Part shown: piece by piece, positions 16,715 to 25,409 of the stretch
Layout of the letters: each line of letters opens with the position of its first letter
How positions within the stretch are numbered: position 1 is the stretch's first letter
NCBI GenBank assembly: GCA_964508225.1
Contig: CAZDRX010000002.1
Coordinates: 1-64,000 of the forward strand
Length of the DNA stretch: 64,000 nt
Source: CAZDRX01 sp964508225
GTDB taxonomy: Bacteria > Patescibacteriota > Gracilibacteria > Peribacterales > Peribacteraceae
Direction: 5' to 3'
The notes under the pieces: generated by a model
Seen by the model: the letters and a program-made list of their open reading frames with translations, nothing else
Databases searched by the model: none
What the model was told of the DNA's origin: nothing
Made by a program: the position numbers and the translations under genes

Positions 16715-18232
16715 ATGAGTACCCCTAACCCGTTACTGACCGCCCTCGAAGAGCGCATCTCGTCCTACAAACGGGACGTGAAGCATGAACACGTGGGCAC
16801 CGTTCTCGATATCGGTGACGGCGTGGCGAAAGTGGACGGACTCTCCAATGTCGGATCCTCGGAAATGCTGGATTTCGGGCAGGGGGTCTACGGTAGCGCA
16901 CTCAACCTCGAAGCCGGATCCGTCGGCGCTGTGATCCTCGGCGATTACACGAAGATCAAAGAAGGGGACACGGTGAAAGCCATGGGCAAAGTTCTCTCGG
17001 TTCCGGTCGGGAAGGAGCTCATCGGACGCGTTGTGACACCGCTCGGGGAAGCCAAAGACGGCGGCCCTGCCATCGTCACCAAGACGTCGTACCCCGTCGA
17101 GAAGATCGCTGCGAGTGTCATCGAACGCAAGTCGGTCACCCGCCCGCTCCAGACCGGTCTCATCGCGATCGACTCGATGATCCCCATCGGCCGCGGTCAG
17201 CGTGAGCTCATCATCGGCGACCGTCAGACGGGCAAGACCGCGGTAGCGATCGATACCATCATCAACCAGAAGAAGACCCAGAACACGGAGCGTCCGGTGA
17301 TCTGCATCTACGTCGCCATCGGTCAGAAAGAATCCAAGGTAGCCAAAATCGTCGCCGAGCTCCGGAAGCAGGGTGCGATGGAGTACACCATTGTGGTCGC
17401 GGCCGGTGCATCCGAATCCGCAGCCCTCTCGTACATCGCCCCCTTCGCGGGATGCGCGATGGGCGAGTACTTCGTCGATCAGGGCAAGGATGTCCTCGTC
17501 ATCTACGACGACCTCTCCAAGCACGCCTGGGCTTACCGGCAGATCTCACTCATCCTCCGTCGTCCTCCCGGACGCGAAGCGTATCCCGGAGACGTGTTCT
17601 ACCTCCACTCCCGCCTCCTCGAGCGTGCCGTGTGCATGGACGAGAAATTCGGCGGCGGTACGCTCACGGCGCTTCCCATCATCGAAACGCAGGCCGGTGA
17701 CGTCTCGGCGTACATCCCCACGAACGTCATCTCCATCACGGACGGCCAGATTTTCCTTGAGGCGGATCTCTTCTACAAAGGTGTCCGTCCGGCGCTCAAC
17801 GTCGGTATCTCCGTCTCGCGCGTCGGTTCCGCCGCGCAGACCAAGTCGATGAAGAAAGTGGCCGGCAAGCTCCGTCTCGACCTCGCCCAGTACCGTGAGC
17901 TCGCGGTGTTCGCCCAGTTCGGCTCGGATCTCGACGCCGCGACGAAGCAGCAGCTCGACCGCGGTTCCAGGCTCTCCGAGCTTCTGAAGCAGAAGCAGTA
18001 CGAACCCCTCGACGTGCCCGATCAGGTCGCAATTCTCTTCGCCGGTGTGAACGGATACCTCGACGACGTTCCCGTCGAACACGTGAAGCGTTTTCAGACA
18101 GAATTCGTCGCATTCCTCCAGTCCAAGCACTTCGATCTTCTGAAGTCGCTCGGCGGTGAAATCACGAAGGAAGCGGACGAGAAACTCCGGCGTCTTGCCG
18201 AGGCATTCAAGAAAGATCACTGGAAAGCATAA
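16715..18232 (+). CDS. atpA: F-type ATP synthase subunit alpha
   Basis: The 505-residue regulatory nucleotide-binding subunit of F1. The P-loop GDRQTGKT is at ~168-175, the Walker B segment is DVLVIYDDLSKHA, and the alpha signature LILRRPPGREAYPGDVFYLHSRLLERA is intact. The N-terminal extension that binds delta is present (EERISSYKRDVKHEHVGTV). The leader before ATG 16715 is TTCAATTCCTCTCCTTACTC, which is pyrimidine-rich with no Shine-Dalgarno site. It lies 21 bases after atpH and 4 bases before atpG. Confidence 0.97.
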   Translation: MSTPNPLLTALEERISSYKRDVKHEHVGTVLDIGDGVAKVDGLSNVGSSEMLDFGQGVYGSALNLEAGSVGAVILGDYTKIKEGDTVKAMGKVLSVPVGKELIGRVVTPLGEAKDGGPAIVTKTSYPVEKIAASVIERKSVTRPLQTGLIAIDSMIPIGRGQRELIIGDRQTGKTAVAIDTIINQKKTQNTERPVICIYVAIGQKESKVAKIVAELRKQGAMEYTIVVAAGASESAALSYIAPFAGCAMGEYFVDQGKDVLVIYDDLSKHAWAYRQISLILRRPPGREAYPGDVFYLHSRLLERAVCMDEKFGGGTLTALPIIETQAGDVSAYIPTNVISITDGQIFLEADLFYKGVRPALNVGISVSRVGSAAQTKSMKKVAGKLRLDLAQYRELAVFAQFGSDLDAATKQQLDRGSRLSELLKQKQYEPLDVPDQVAILFAGVNGYLDDVPVEHVKRFQTEFVAFLQSKHFDLLKSLGGEITKEADEKLRRLAEAFKKDHWKA

Positions 18233-18236
18233 TTCT

Positions 18237-19187
18237 ATGGCTCGAGGCATGCGCGAAATCCGGCGGAAAATGAAGGCGGTCAAATCGACCCGCCAGGTCA
18301 CCAAAGCCATGGAGCTTGTGGCCGCATCCAAGATGCGCCGTGCCGTGCAGAACGCGCAGGCGCTCCGCGAATACGCCGCAGCCGCATGGAAGATTCTCAG
18401 GCGCATTGCCGATGTCCACCCCAATCTCCATCCGTTCCTGCAGGAGAAGCCGACGCGCAATGTTCTCGTCGTCGTCATGACGTCGGATCGCGGCCTCTGC
18501 GGAAGCCTGAATTCCCACGTGTTCCGCGCGACGGAACGCTACATGAAATCGATGCAGGAGAATGCTGCAAAACCGCTGAAGAAAGGCAGGAAACCCGAGC
18601 CTCCGGGCAGAACCGACTTCGTCGCTGTCGGACGCAAAGGCCAGCAGTTTCTCTCGCGCCTGCAGGTGAAGATCGTCGGCGCATTCCCCGCGTACTCGAA
18701 CCATCCGAAGTTCCGCGACATCCTCGCGCTCTCCCGTCTCATCATCGACTCCTTCACGAAGGGCGAGTACGACCACGTCGTGCTCATCTATCCCGGATTC
18801 GTCTCCGCGCTCGTGCAGGAAATCGATGTGAAAGTCCTTCTCCCGCTCTCGACCCATGAGCTGCAGCAAATGGCAGAATCGCTCGTCGAGCGGAAGCGCG
18901 GCAAGGCAGAAGAGGACAAGGGACGCGTGCGTGAGTTCATCTTCGAGCCCTCGGCGAAGAAAGTGCTCGATACGATCATTCCCCAGCTCACGGAAGTCCA
19001 GATCTATCAGGCGGTGCTCGAAGCCGCCGCATCCGAGCACTCCGCGCGTATGGTGGCCATGCGCAACGCATCGGATAACGCATCGGACATCCTCGATGAC
19101 CTCACATTGACGTACAACCAGACGCGACAGGCGGGTATCACGGCCGAGCTGGCCGAACTCTCTGCTGCGGCGGTCGCGCTCGCCTGA
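18237..19187 (+). CDS. atpG: F-type ATP synthase subunit gamma
   Basis: The 316-residue central rotor shaft. The N-terminal helix MREIRRKMKAVKSTRQVTKAM, the TSDRGLCGSLNS segment and the C-terminal helix with NASDNASDILDDLTLTYNQTRQAGIT(AE) are diagnostic. A central insertion around PLKKGRKPEPPGRTDF makes it slightly longer than the usual ~290 residues. The start is ATG 18237, 4 bases after atpA; earlier in-frame ATGs lie within atpA. It is the last gene of the operon. Confidence 0.96.
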   Translation: MARGMREIRRKMKAVKSTRQVTKAMELVAASKMRRAVQNAQALREYAAAAWKILRRIADVHPNLHPFLQEKPTRNVLVVVMTSDRGLCGSLNSHVFRATERYMKSMQENAAKPLKKGRKPEPPGRTDFVAVGRKGQQFLSRLQVKIVGAFPAYSNHPKFRDILALSRLIIDSFTKGEYDHVVLIYPGFVSALVQEIDVKVLLPLSTHELQQMAESLVERKRGKAEEDKGRVREFIFEPSAKKVLDTIIPQLTEVQIYQAVLEAAASEHSARMVAMRNASDNASDILDDLTLTYNQTRQAGITAELAELSAAAVALA

Positions 19188-19227
19188 TCCATGGCACGAC
19201 GGCCTTTTTCGCGCTAGGATTTCGCAG

Positions 19228-19884
19228 ATGTTCGATGCAGTGATCCAGTGGCTCGAAGCTTCGGCGCAATCTGTGCCGCTGCCCGTCTTCGTCATGGTCG
19301 GAGGCGTCGTGGAAGAGATCATCGCGCCTATTCCGTCGCCGCTCGTCGCCACACTCTCGGGCAGCATCGCCGCGTCGCAGCACATGGGCTGGGGGATGGT
19401 CTTCTGGATCTGCGCCATGGCTACGGTCGCCAAGACGTTCGGTGCGTGGATCTTCTACGTCCTCGGCATCTGGTTCAAGGATCTCGCGGTACCCCGCTTC
19501 GGCAAGTACATCGGCGTCTCGCAGGATGATCTCGTCCGCTTCGGCTCCCACTTCGACGGTTCGAAGCGCGATGCCCTCCTCCTGCTCGTCATCCGGTCCA
19601 TCCCCGTCATGCCGAGCACGCCGATCTCGCTGCTCTGCGGCACGCTCAATATCGGTTTCAAGACGTTCCTCTTCGCGACGCTCGTCGGTTTCTACATCAG
19701 GAACATGACATTCATGCTCATCGGCTACACCGGCCTCTCCGCCATGGATTCGCTCATGTCCGGCATCGATACCGCAGAGACCGTCCTTAAAATCGCCATC
19801 ATCCTGCTCGTCCTCGGTGTCCTCGGCTGGCTCTACTGGAAGAGGCGCACGAGTCACCCCGCAGGCTGGTTCGGAAAGAAGTAG
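19228..19884 (+). CDS. DedA/VTT-family membrane protein
   Basis: A 218-residue polytopic protein of the DedA (SNARE-associated/VTT) family. The family is linked to lipid scrambling and undecaprenyl phosphate recycling. Visible features are GGVVEEIIAPIPSPLVATLSG near the start (acidic pair plus proline-rich re-entrant loop), RSIPVMPSTPISLLCG in the middle (second re-entrant loop with the conserved Arg), and a C-terminal helix before a basic tail. A TAGGAT -10-like box ends 7 bases before the ATG, so the transcript is probably leaderless. Confidence 0.85.
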   Translation: MFDAVIQWLEASAQSVPLPVFVMVGGVVEEIIAPIPSPLVATLSGSIAASQHMGWGMVFWICAMATVAKTFGAWIFYVLGIWFKDLAVPRFGKYIGVSQDDLVRFGSHFDGSKRDALLLLVIRSIPVMPSTPISLLCGTLNIGFKTFLFATLVGFYIRNMTFMLIGYTGLSAMDSLMSGIDTAETVLKIAIILLVLGVLGWLYWKRRTSHPAGWFGKK

Positions 19885-19886
19885 CC

Positions 19887-21281
19887 TTACTCGGCGCGTC
19901 GCATGCGCTCGACGAGGAGGATCAGGAGGAGCAACGCGACGGGGGAGACCTGCACGAGTCCACGACTTAAGCCCGTCTGCATCACGGCTTCTGTTTCCAG
20001 TGCACCGACGAAGAGGAAGAGCAGGAGCTGCAGACCCACCGCGCCGATCACGAAGAGCGTCAGCACGGCTTCCGGCATGCGCAGTGCCTTTCTTCCTGAT
20101 GCGAGGAGTGCGAGCGGGAGAGCGAGGGGCAGGAGCATTTCGTTCGGTTCGTGGCTGAGGTGGTGCCAGATGGCGAAGAGCGCCTTCCCGCTGAAGCCGA
20201 GGGCGACGCCTGAGACGGCCTTGGCATTGCCGAACGTGAGACCGTTCATCCACTTGAAGGCGATCCACGGCAGCGCGAGGAGGGCGAAGAGAGCGAGTGC
20301 CGCGATCGCGGTCTTCCTGACGTCGATGCCGCGCCTCCGGAGTGTCGTGAGCGTGAGCGCCGCGAGAGCGAGGAGAATCGGCGCGTAGAGGACCGTCGCC
20401 TCATTCTTCGTGAAGAGCAGGAGCCCGAGCGAAAGTCCGGAGAGTCGCATCCATGCTCCGGCATGACCTTCTTCTTCCCCCTCGGCAGCATGGAAGAGTG
20501 CGGTTACCGTGAGCAGCAGATGCGATGCCACGAAGATCTCCGCGTACGGATTCATGGACTGGATGAGCACGAGGGGCAGTGACACGAGGAGACACGTTCC
20601 GAAGAGAGCTGTGAGTGCGTCGTAGCGCCTCCGTAGCGTGACATAGAACGTGAGGAGGAGCCCTGCAAGCCACACGAGGTGTACGCCGTTCACGAGCGGT
20701 TCCTGCCATGAGCCTCGGATCACCGAGAGCCACGTCTTGAAGAGCGGGAGGCTCGGCGGATAGGAGCTCACACCCTGCGCGGTCTGCACGACGCCGTTGC
20801 CCACCGGAATCTCAAGGACGGGCAACTGCATTTCATAGAAGATCTTCCCGCGCATGTTCCAGTTGTTGAAGGAGTCGTCCCAGTAGGTGGGGACGGACGC
20901 GAGATCGTACGCACCGGCGAGGAGCTTGAGAGCCGTCCAGAGCCCGAAGATGATCACAGCGTACCTCACCCAACCCGTCGGAAGCGTGAAAGGAGCCGGC
21001 ACAGTGTAGGCAGGCAGAAGGCAACGACGCTTCCACGCGAGTCCCCCGAGGATGAGGAGGAGCAGAATCAGGGGCACGAGGAAGCCTGCGAGCGAGAAGT
21101 TCGTGAGACCCGCACCTGCAAGGAGGAAGACGACGAGCATGGAGAGTGTGGGCCCGAGGATCAGGCTCCAGCTCGCATGTTCCATCTTGGTCAAAACGGC
21201 TCGGTGCGCGATGAGGCCGACCGTCAGCCAGCCAATGGCCGCAGGCAGGAGAATGCCGGGGATTGCAGCGAGGAGATTCAT
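19887..21281 (-). CDS. Polytopic membrane protein, probable lipid-linked-sugar glycosyltransferase (GT-C-like)
   Basis: A 464-residue protein with about ten or more membrane helices. The first external loop after helix 3-4 holds DDSFNNWNMRGKIFYE and SSYPPSLPLFKTW, reminiscent of the acidic loop and lumenal substrate region of GT-C enzymes (PMT/ArnT-like), which take sugars from polyprenyl carriers. The acidic pair DD near residue 130 would be the catalytic or metal site. The family is inferred from topology and this loop only. It overlaps the upstream gene by four bases (ATGA), so the two are coupled. Confidence 0.6.
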   Translation of the reverse strand: MNLLAAIPGILLPAAIGWLTVGLIAHRAVLTKMEHASWSLILGPTLSMLVVFLLAGAGLTNFSLAGFLVPLILLLLILGGLAWKRRCLLPAYTVPAPFTLPTGWVRYAVIIFGLWTALKLLAGAYDLASVPTYWDDSFNNWNMRGKIFYEMQLPVLEIPVGNGVVQTAQGVSSYPPSLPLFKTWLSVIRGSWQEPLVNGVHLVWLAGLLLTFYVTLRRRYDALTALFGTCLLVSLPLVLIQSMNPYAEIFVASHLLLTVTALFHAAEGEEEGHAGAWMRLSGLSLGLLLFTKNEATVLYAPILLALAALTLTTLRRRGIDVRKTAIAALALFALLALPWIAFKWMNGLTFGNAKAVSGVALGFSGKALFAIWHHLSHEPNEMLLPLALPLALLASGRKALRMPEAVLTLFVIGAVGLQLLLFLFVGALETEAVMQTGLSRGLVQVSPVALLLLILLVERMRRAE

Positions 21282-22438
21282 GGCTGGAGCGGGGGATCGA
21301 ACGTGCGGAAGACGAAGGACGATGCATCGAAACGTCCGAGGATCCTGCCCGGCTCCGAAACTGCCACGCCATCGATCGTGATCTGCCCTGCGTCACTCAC
21401 GTCCATGTCCGGACGGTCATAGATCACCCACGTGTCATCGGTCTCGATGCTGATGCCGGGGATCGACGGATACGTGAGGTAGCGCATGTTGCCGAGGTAC
21501 GGCCACGCCTGCTGCGCGAAGAACGCGTACGAGCCGCGGTCGAAGAGATAGGGCTTCGCGAAGGCCGCGAAGTCATAGAACCGTCCACGGTCACGGAACT
21601 CGCGGGTCTCGGAGTGTCCCCGGATGTAGGCCGAGCGGTCGCTGCTCACCCAGGAGAGGAATTCCGCGCCCATGCGCAGATCCATGAGGATCCATGTTCC
21701 CAGCATCACGCACACGAAACTCCGGAGAACGAAGCGGCGTGCGTTCCGTACTCTCCTGAGCCGTGCCCAGAGAATCAGAAGCACGAGGATGGAGACAAGA
21801 GCGATGTTCAGGGCGTAGGTGGCATAGATCTGCTGCGGAGGCAGATTCCGGTAGACCGCATGTTGTTCGATCGGATTGAGGGCGAGCACAGGACCCCACA
21901 CGAAATTGATGCTGTAGGGACGGTAGGAGTCGAAGATGAAGAATGACCGTACCGCCTCACTCATCTTCTCGAAGATCGACCAACGCAGGAAATCGATCCG
22001 GTTGAGGAGGACTGCGCTCTGCGGCGGGAGGACGAGTCCGATGGATTCGATTCCTCCTTTCCATGCGGGGTTCTGCCGGAGCGAGAAGGAGATCGGCAGT
22101 GTGTTCCCCGCCGGCACATCGAAGCTGACGTACGACGAGTCGCCGCCGATGCGCTTCCAGATGAATGACACATGCGTGTCCCGCGCAGCCGCCAGCGTGA
22201 TGGAGGCCGCTTCCGCCAGTTTCTCAGGGACTCCCGATGTGAGGAGTGTGCCCGTCGAGTCTCCGGTGGTGAGCAGGATGCCGTTCGCCTCCTGCTGCAT
22301 CGTGATCGTGCCTTTCCCTTCCCAGCGTGCATTCACGAGCCCGGGGCGCAGGTCATACGTATCCGTCTGCATGGCGGCAACCCCGAGCGGCAGGAAAAGC
22401 CCGAGCGTGAGACCGATGGCTTGCAAAACTCGTTGCAC
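21278..22438 (-). CDS. Exported/membrane protein of unknown function, coupled to a GT-C-like gene
   Basis: A 386-residue protein with an N-terminal signal sequence (residues 1-23, VLQAIGLTLGLFLPLGVAA). A ~150-residue extracytoplasmic beta-rich region follows, which looks like a carbohydrate-binding-like sandwich. Then come two membrane helices near 205-260 and a C-terminal extracytoplasmic part. No enzyme motif is recognised. The ATGA overlap with the following GT-C-like gene suggests a two-component envelope glycosylation unit. Similar 'beta domain plus helices' proteins often accompany glycosyltransferases. Confidence 0.6.
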   Translation of the reverse strand: MQRVLQAIGLTLGLFLPLGVAAMQTDTYDLRPGLVNARWEGKGTITMQQEANGILLTTGDSTGTLLTSGVPEKLAEAASITLAAARDTHVSFIWKRIGGDSSYVSFDVPAGNTLPISFSLRQNPAWKGGIESIGLVLPPQSAVLLNRIDFLRWSIFEKMSEAVRSFFIFDSYRPYSINFVWGPVLALNPIEQHAVYRNLPPQQIYATYALNIALVSILVLLILWARLRRVRNARRFVLRSFVCVMLGTWILMDLRMGAEFLSWVSSDRSAYIRGHSETREFRDRGRFYDFAAFAKPYLFDRGSYAFFAQQAWPYLGNMRYLTYPSIPGISIETDDTWVIYDRPDMDVSDAGQITIDGVAVSEPGRILGRFDASSFVFRTFDPPLQP

Positions 22439-22489
22439 GCCTGCAGTGTAGTGGGCTTGGATCAGCCACGGAAGCGTCTGTGTATCAAA

Positions 22490-22509
22490 AAAGACCCTCG
22501 CGGGTCTTT
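22490..22509 (-). terminator. Rho-independent terminator, best on the minus strand
   Basis: A perfect stem AAAGACCC / GGGTCTTT with a four-base loop. On the minus strand it is followed by TTTTTT, a strong terminator. On the plus strand only GTTTG follows. It would end any leftward transcript of the 22.5-23.1 kb stretch and insulate the gene pair at 19.9-22.4 kb. Confidence 0.75.
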
Positions 22510-23098
22510 GTTTGTGTTTTCTGCGGGTGTCGACACTGCCGTGAGGCGTTGCCGATACGCAGGAACGTTATTGAGGGAGATGCCCCTCATCTGCTGTGCT
22601 TTGGTCTCTTGTTTCTCCTCGTGACCGGACGAGGTCCCCGGACCGGTCAGTCACAAGTCTCTTACGAGCCAAGGATGACACTGGGGAGTTTTGGATGCAT
22701 CTTCCGGTACCAATCTCGTATCCGGAAGACGACGTTGCAGAGCAGAGAGAAGGATGGCTACACCATTTCAAGACGTTACTATGCCCAAAGATGTGCAAGA
22801 TATGCAGATGAGTGCTCGGGAGGAACGAGTCGAAACCGACTGTAGACATCTTTCTCTCTACGCTTCGCGGTGGTGTGCAAGGAGCAGATCTTGTTGGTGG
22901 TGCCGGGCGTCCCCGGCGTGTGTGTGTTGGTATTGGACCCTGTCTTTTCCGTAGGGTTCATCGCATCGTAATCGATCACAGAAATTCCGCAACTGTTAGG
23001 GCTCGCTTGGATTTCACTCCAATGGTTTGAATACAATTTGTGTACGAAAATGCACATGCAGAAAAATATGGCTTTTGTGGCTTTCTCTAGGCCTCCAT
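22510..23098. other. Gene-poor interval without a convincing gene
   Basis: About 590 bases. Open frames of 60-95 codons exist on both strands, but they overlap each other, have mixed composition and match no recognisable family. I looked for the conserved cores of RNase P RNA, SRP RNA and 5S rRNA and did not see them. Terminators at both ends read leftwards (22490-22509 and 23106-23133), so an unannotated leftward transcript or small RNA could lie here. A decayed gene is also possible. Confidence 0.4.
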
Positions 23099-23105
23099 CA
23101 AAAAT

Positions 23106-23133
23106 GGACGGACTCTCTTTCGAGAATCCGTCC
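23106..23133 (-). terminator. Rho-independent terminator of the 23184-23462 / alaS direction
   Basis: A long hairpin (GGACGGA-C-TCTC, TTTC loop, GAGA-A-TCCGTCC) with one mismatch. On the minus strand it is followed by ATTTTTG. It sits 50 bases after the stop of the 92-codon gene and should end the leftward alaS-side transcript. Confidence 0.8.
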
Positions 23134-23183
23134 GATGGAAGACGCGTGTCTTCCGGCGTGCTTCCTTTCGCACGCTTCAGGGG

Positions 23184-23462
23184 TCAGGCGAGGAGCATGT
23201 GGGTGGAGCACCAGTGGTGGAGCTCTTCCCCGTGATGCCATGCGTGACGCAGCATGCCGACGACCATGTGCACCCGTGCGGGTGTGGGATCCAGAAGCAG
23301 ATGCGAGACCGTTGCGAGGGCAACGGCTTCCATCGGAACTTCTGCTCCGCGGAGTTCGAGGGCGTGAGCCCACGTCTCGGCGCATCCGAAGAGGTGCGGG
23401 TCAGCGGTGACCGCTTTTGCGGCGAGCCAGTCTTGCTTCGCCTGGGGGGACCGAAATTGCAT
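23184..23462 (-). CDS. Hypothetical 92-aa protein
   Basis: A 92-residue, probably all-helical protein rich in His, Ala and Leu (WHHGEELHHWCSTHMLLA at the C-terminus). There is no signal peptide or membrane span. The His/Cys-rich tail could bind metal, but no known motif is complete. It lies 78 bases downstream of alaS in the same direction and just before a strong terminator, so it is likely cotranscribed with alaS. No family is recognised. Confidence 0.5.
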   Translation of the reverse strand: MQFRSPQAKQDWLAAKAVTADPHLFGCAETWAHALELRGAEVPMEAVALATVSHLLLDPTPARVHMVVGMLRHAWHHGEELHHWCSTHMLLA

Positions 23463-23540
23463 TCCGAACAGTCCTTTCTGAAAGGGTGGTGAAAAAGAAG
23501 CGCGCGGAGTTTTGCTCAGGAAGTCTCGTGAGTCCAGACA

Positions 23541-25346
23541 TCATGCTTCACCCGCCACCTCGATGTCCTTGGGCCCGCCAGCCACCACTGCCTTGATACG
23601 GCGCACACCGGAAGAGCTGCTCTCCTCCTTCTGGATCTTGAATTGGCCGAGCATGCCTGTGCGTGCCACGTGCGGCCCGCCGCAGATCTCTTTGCTGAAC
23701 GCACCCATCGTGTACACCTTCACCTTGTCACCGTACTTGTCGCCGAAGACGCCGATCGCGCCCTGTGCCTTCGCTTCGTCCACGCTCATGACGCTGAAGC
23801 TCACCGGAGCGTCGGCCTTGATCGCGTCATTCACGAGATCTTCCACCTTCTTGATCTGCTCCGGTGTCATCTTCTCTGTGTGGGAGAAGTCGAAGCGGAG
23901 TCGCTCGCCGGTGATATTGCTCCCTTTCTGCCAGACGCCGTCACCGAGTACGGTGCGCAGTGCCTGATTGAGCAGGTGCGTGGCGGTGTGCAGCTTCGTC
24001 GTCTCACCGCTGTGATCGGCCAGTCCGCCGGAAAACTTCTTCTCCGCACCGGCGCGCGAGAGCGCCTGATGATCCTCGAATGCCTTCTTGAACCCCTCTT
24101 CATCGATCGTTTTACCGCTTTCTGCAGCCATTTCCTTCGTCATTTCGATCGGGAATCCGTACGTGTCGTAGAGGTGGAACGCGTCCAGTCCCGCAATCAC
24201 AGCGCCGCTCTTCTCCGCGAGTTTCTGGAAGTGCTTCGTGCCTTCGTTCAACGTCTTCGTGAACGCCTCCTCTTCGCGTGCGAGTGTTTCCTCGATGAAC
24301 TGTTTCTTCGTGGCAAGCTGCGAATAGAAGTCCCCGTACTGTGCGCACACGATTCCCGCCATGAAGACAGAGAAGCCGGAGGTCTGGATCTCCAGCTTGC
24401 GTGCCGACCGGATCGCACGGCGGATGAGGCGGCGGAGCACATAGCCCTGATCGACATTGCCCGGCTGGACGCCGTCGGCGATGATGAAGCTTGCGGCCTT
24501 GAAGTGATCGACGATGATGCGCGCGTCGCGCGTCGCGTCCGCTTCGGACTTCGTCGTCTTCGAGAAGACCGCTGCGAGCATCGGACGGAACGCATCCGTG
24601 TCGTAGACGCTCTTCACTCCCTGCAGGACACAGGCAAGACGCTCGAGTCCGAGGCCTTCATCGAGGTTCTTCTGCTTCAGCTGCTCGAAGGCGCCTTCGG
24701 GCGTCTTGTTGTACTGGATGAGCACATCGTTGCCGATCTCGAGCCAGCTCGGGTCGTCGTTTGCAGGATTGCTGCCTGCAGGCGGCAGAGGTGTCTTTCC
24801 GACCCAGTAGAACATTTCCGTGTCTGGTCCGCAGGGGCCTGTCTGGCCCGCCGGTCCCCACCAGTTCTTCGCCTTCGGGAGGAAACCGATTCTGTCATCG
24901 GGTACGCCCACGTTCTTCCAGATGGCAGCAGACTCATCGTCACGCGGAGCGTCCTTGTCTCCTTCGAAACACGTCACCGCGAATTTTTCCTTCGGAATGC
25001 CGAGCACGCCCGTCATGAATTCATAGCTCATCGTGATCGCGCCTTCCTTGAAGTAGTCGCCCATGCTCCAGCGGCCGAGCATCTCGAACATCGTGAGATG
25101 CGATGCATCACCCACTTCGTCGATGTCCTGCGTGCGGACGCACAGCTGCACGTCACACACGAGCTTGCCCATCGGGTGCGCCTGACCCATCAGGTAGGGG
25201 ACGAGCGGGTGCATGCCGGCGGTGGTGAAGAGCACCGTCGGATCATTTTCGGGCACGAGCGAAGCTCCCGGGATCACGGCGTGGGACTTCGACTTGTAGA
25301 AGTCGAGGTAGGCTTGCCGGATGTCTGCAGTGGTCATCGGTTTCAT
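23541..25346 (-). CDS. alaS: Alanine--tRNA ligase, short form without the C-terminal domain
   Basis: A 601-residue class II synthetase that charges tRNA-Ala. The catalytic N-terminal domain begins TTADIRQAYLDFYKSKSH and contains the class II motifs (e.g. LFTTAGMHPLVPYLMG). The editing domain is present, with HTATH near residue 453 and CGGPH near 555; the latter is CGGTH in most species. The usual 850-900-residue enzyme continues into a DHHA1/C-Ala domain. Here the stop follows shortly after the editing domain. This is a natural short form rather than a break, since no continuation is seen in other frames. Confidence 0.95.
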   Translation of the reverse strand: MKPMTTADIRQAYLDFYKSKSHAVIPGASLVPENDPTVLFTTAGMHPLVPYLMGQAHPMGKLVCDVQLCVRTQDIDEVGDASHLTMFEMLGRWSMGDYFKEGAITMSYEFMTGVLGIPKEKFAVTCFEGDKDAPRDDESAAIWKNVGVPDDRIGFLPKAKNWWGPAGQTGPCGPDTEMFYWVGKTPLPPAGSNPANDDPSWLEIGNDVLIQYNKTPEGAFEQLKQKNLDEGLGLERLACVLQGVKSVYDTDAFRPMLAAVFSKTTKSEADATRDARIIVDHFKAASFIIADGVQPGNVDQGYVLRRLIRRAIRSARKLEIQTSGFSVFMAGIVCAQYGDFYSQLATKKQFIEETLAREEEAFTKTLNEGTKHFQKLAEKSGAVIAGLDAFHLYDTYGFPIEMTKEMAAESGKTIDEEGFKKAFEDHQALSRAGAEKKFSGGLADHSGETTKLHTATHLLNQALRTVLGDGVWQKGSNITGERLRFDFSHTEKMTPEQIKKVEDLVNDAIKADAPVSFSVMSVDEAKAQGAIGVFGDKYGDKVKVYTMGAFSKEICGGPHVARTGMLGQFKIQKEESSSSGVRRIKAVVAGGPKDIEVAGEA

Positions 25347-25409
25347 GGCACGGGAAAAACGTGACGTGAGACTACTGGAAACGCTTCGGTTTCCGCAAGC
25401 TCCCGCGCT

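Noticed and set aside
22568..23057. Two overlapping leftward open frames of 92-93 codons
   Set aside because: They overlap in different frames, have no family resemblance or convincing start context, and could be chance.
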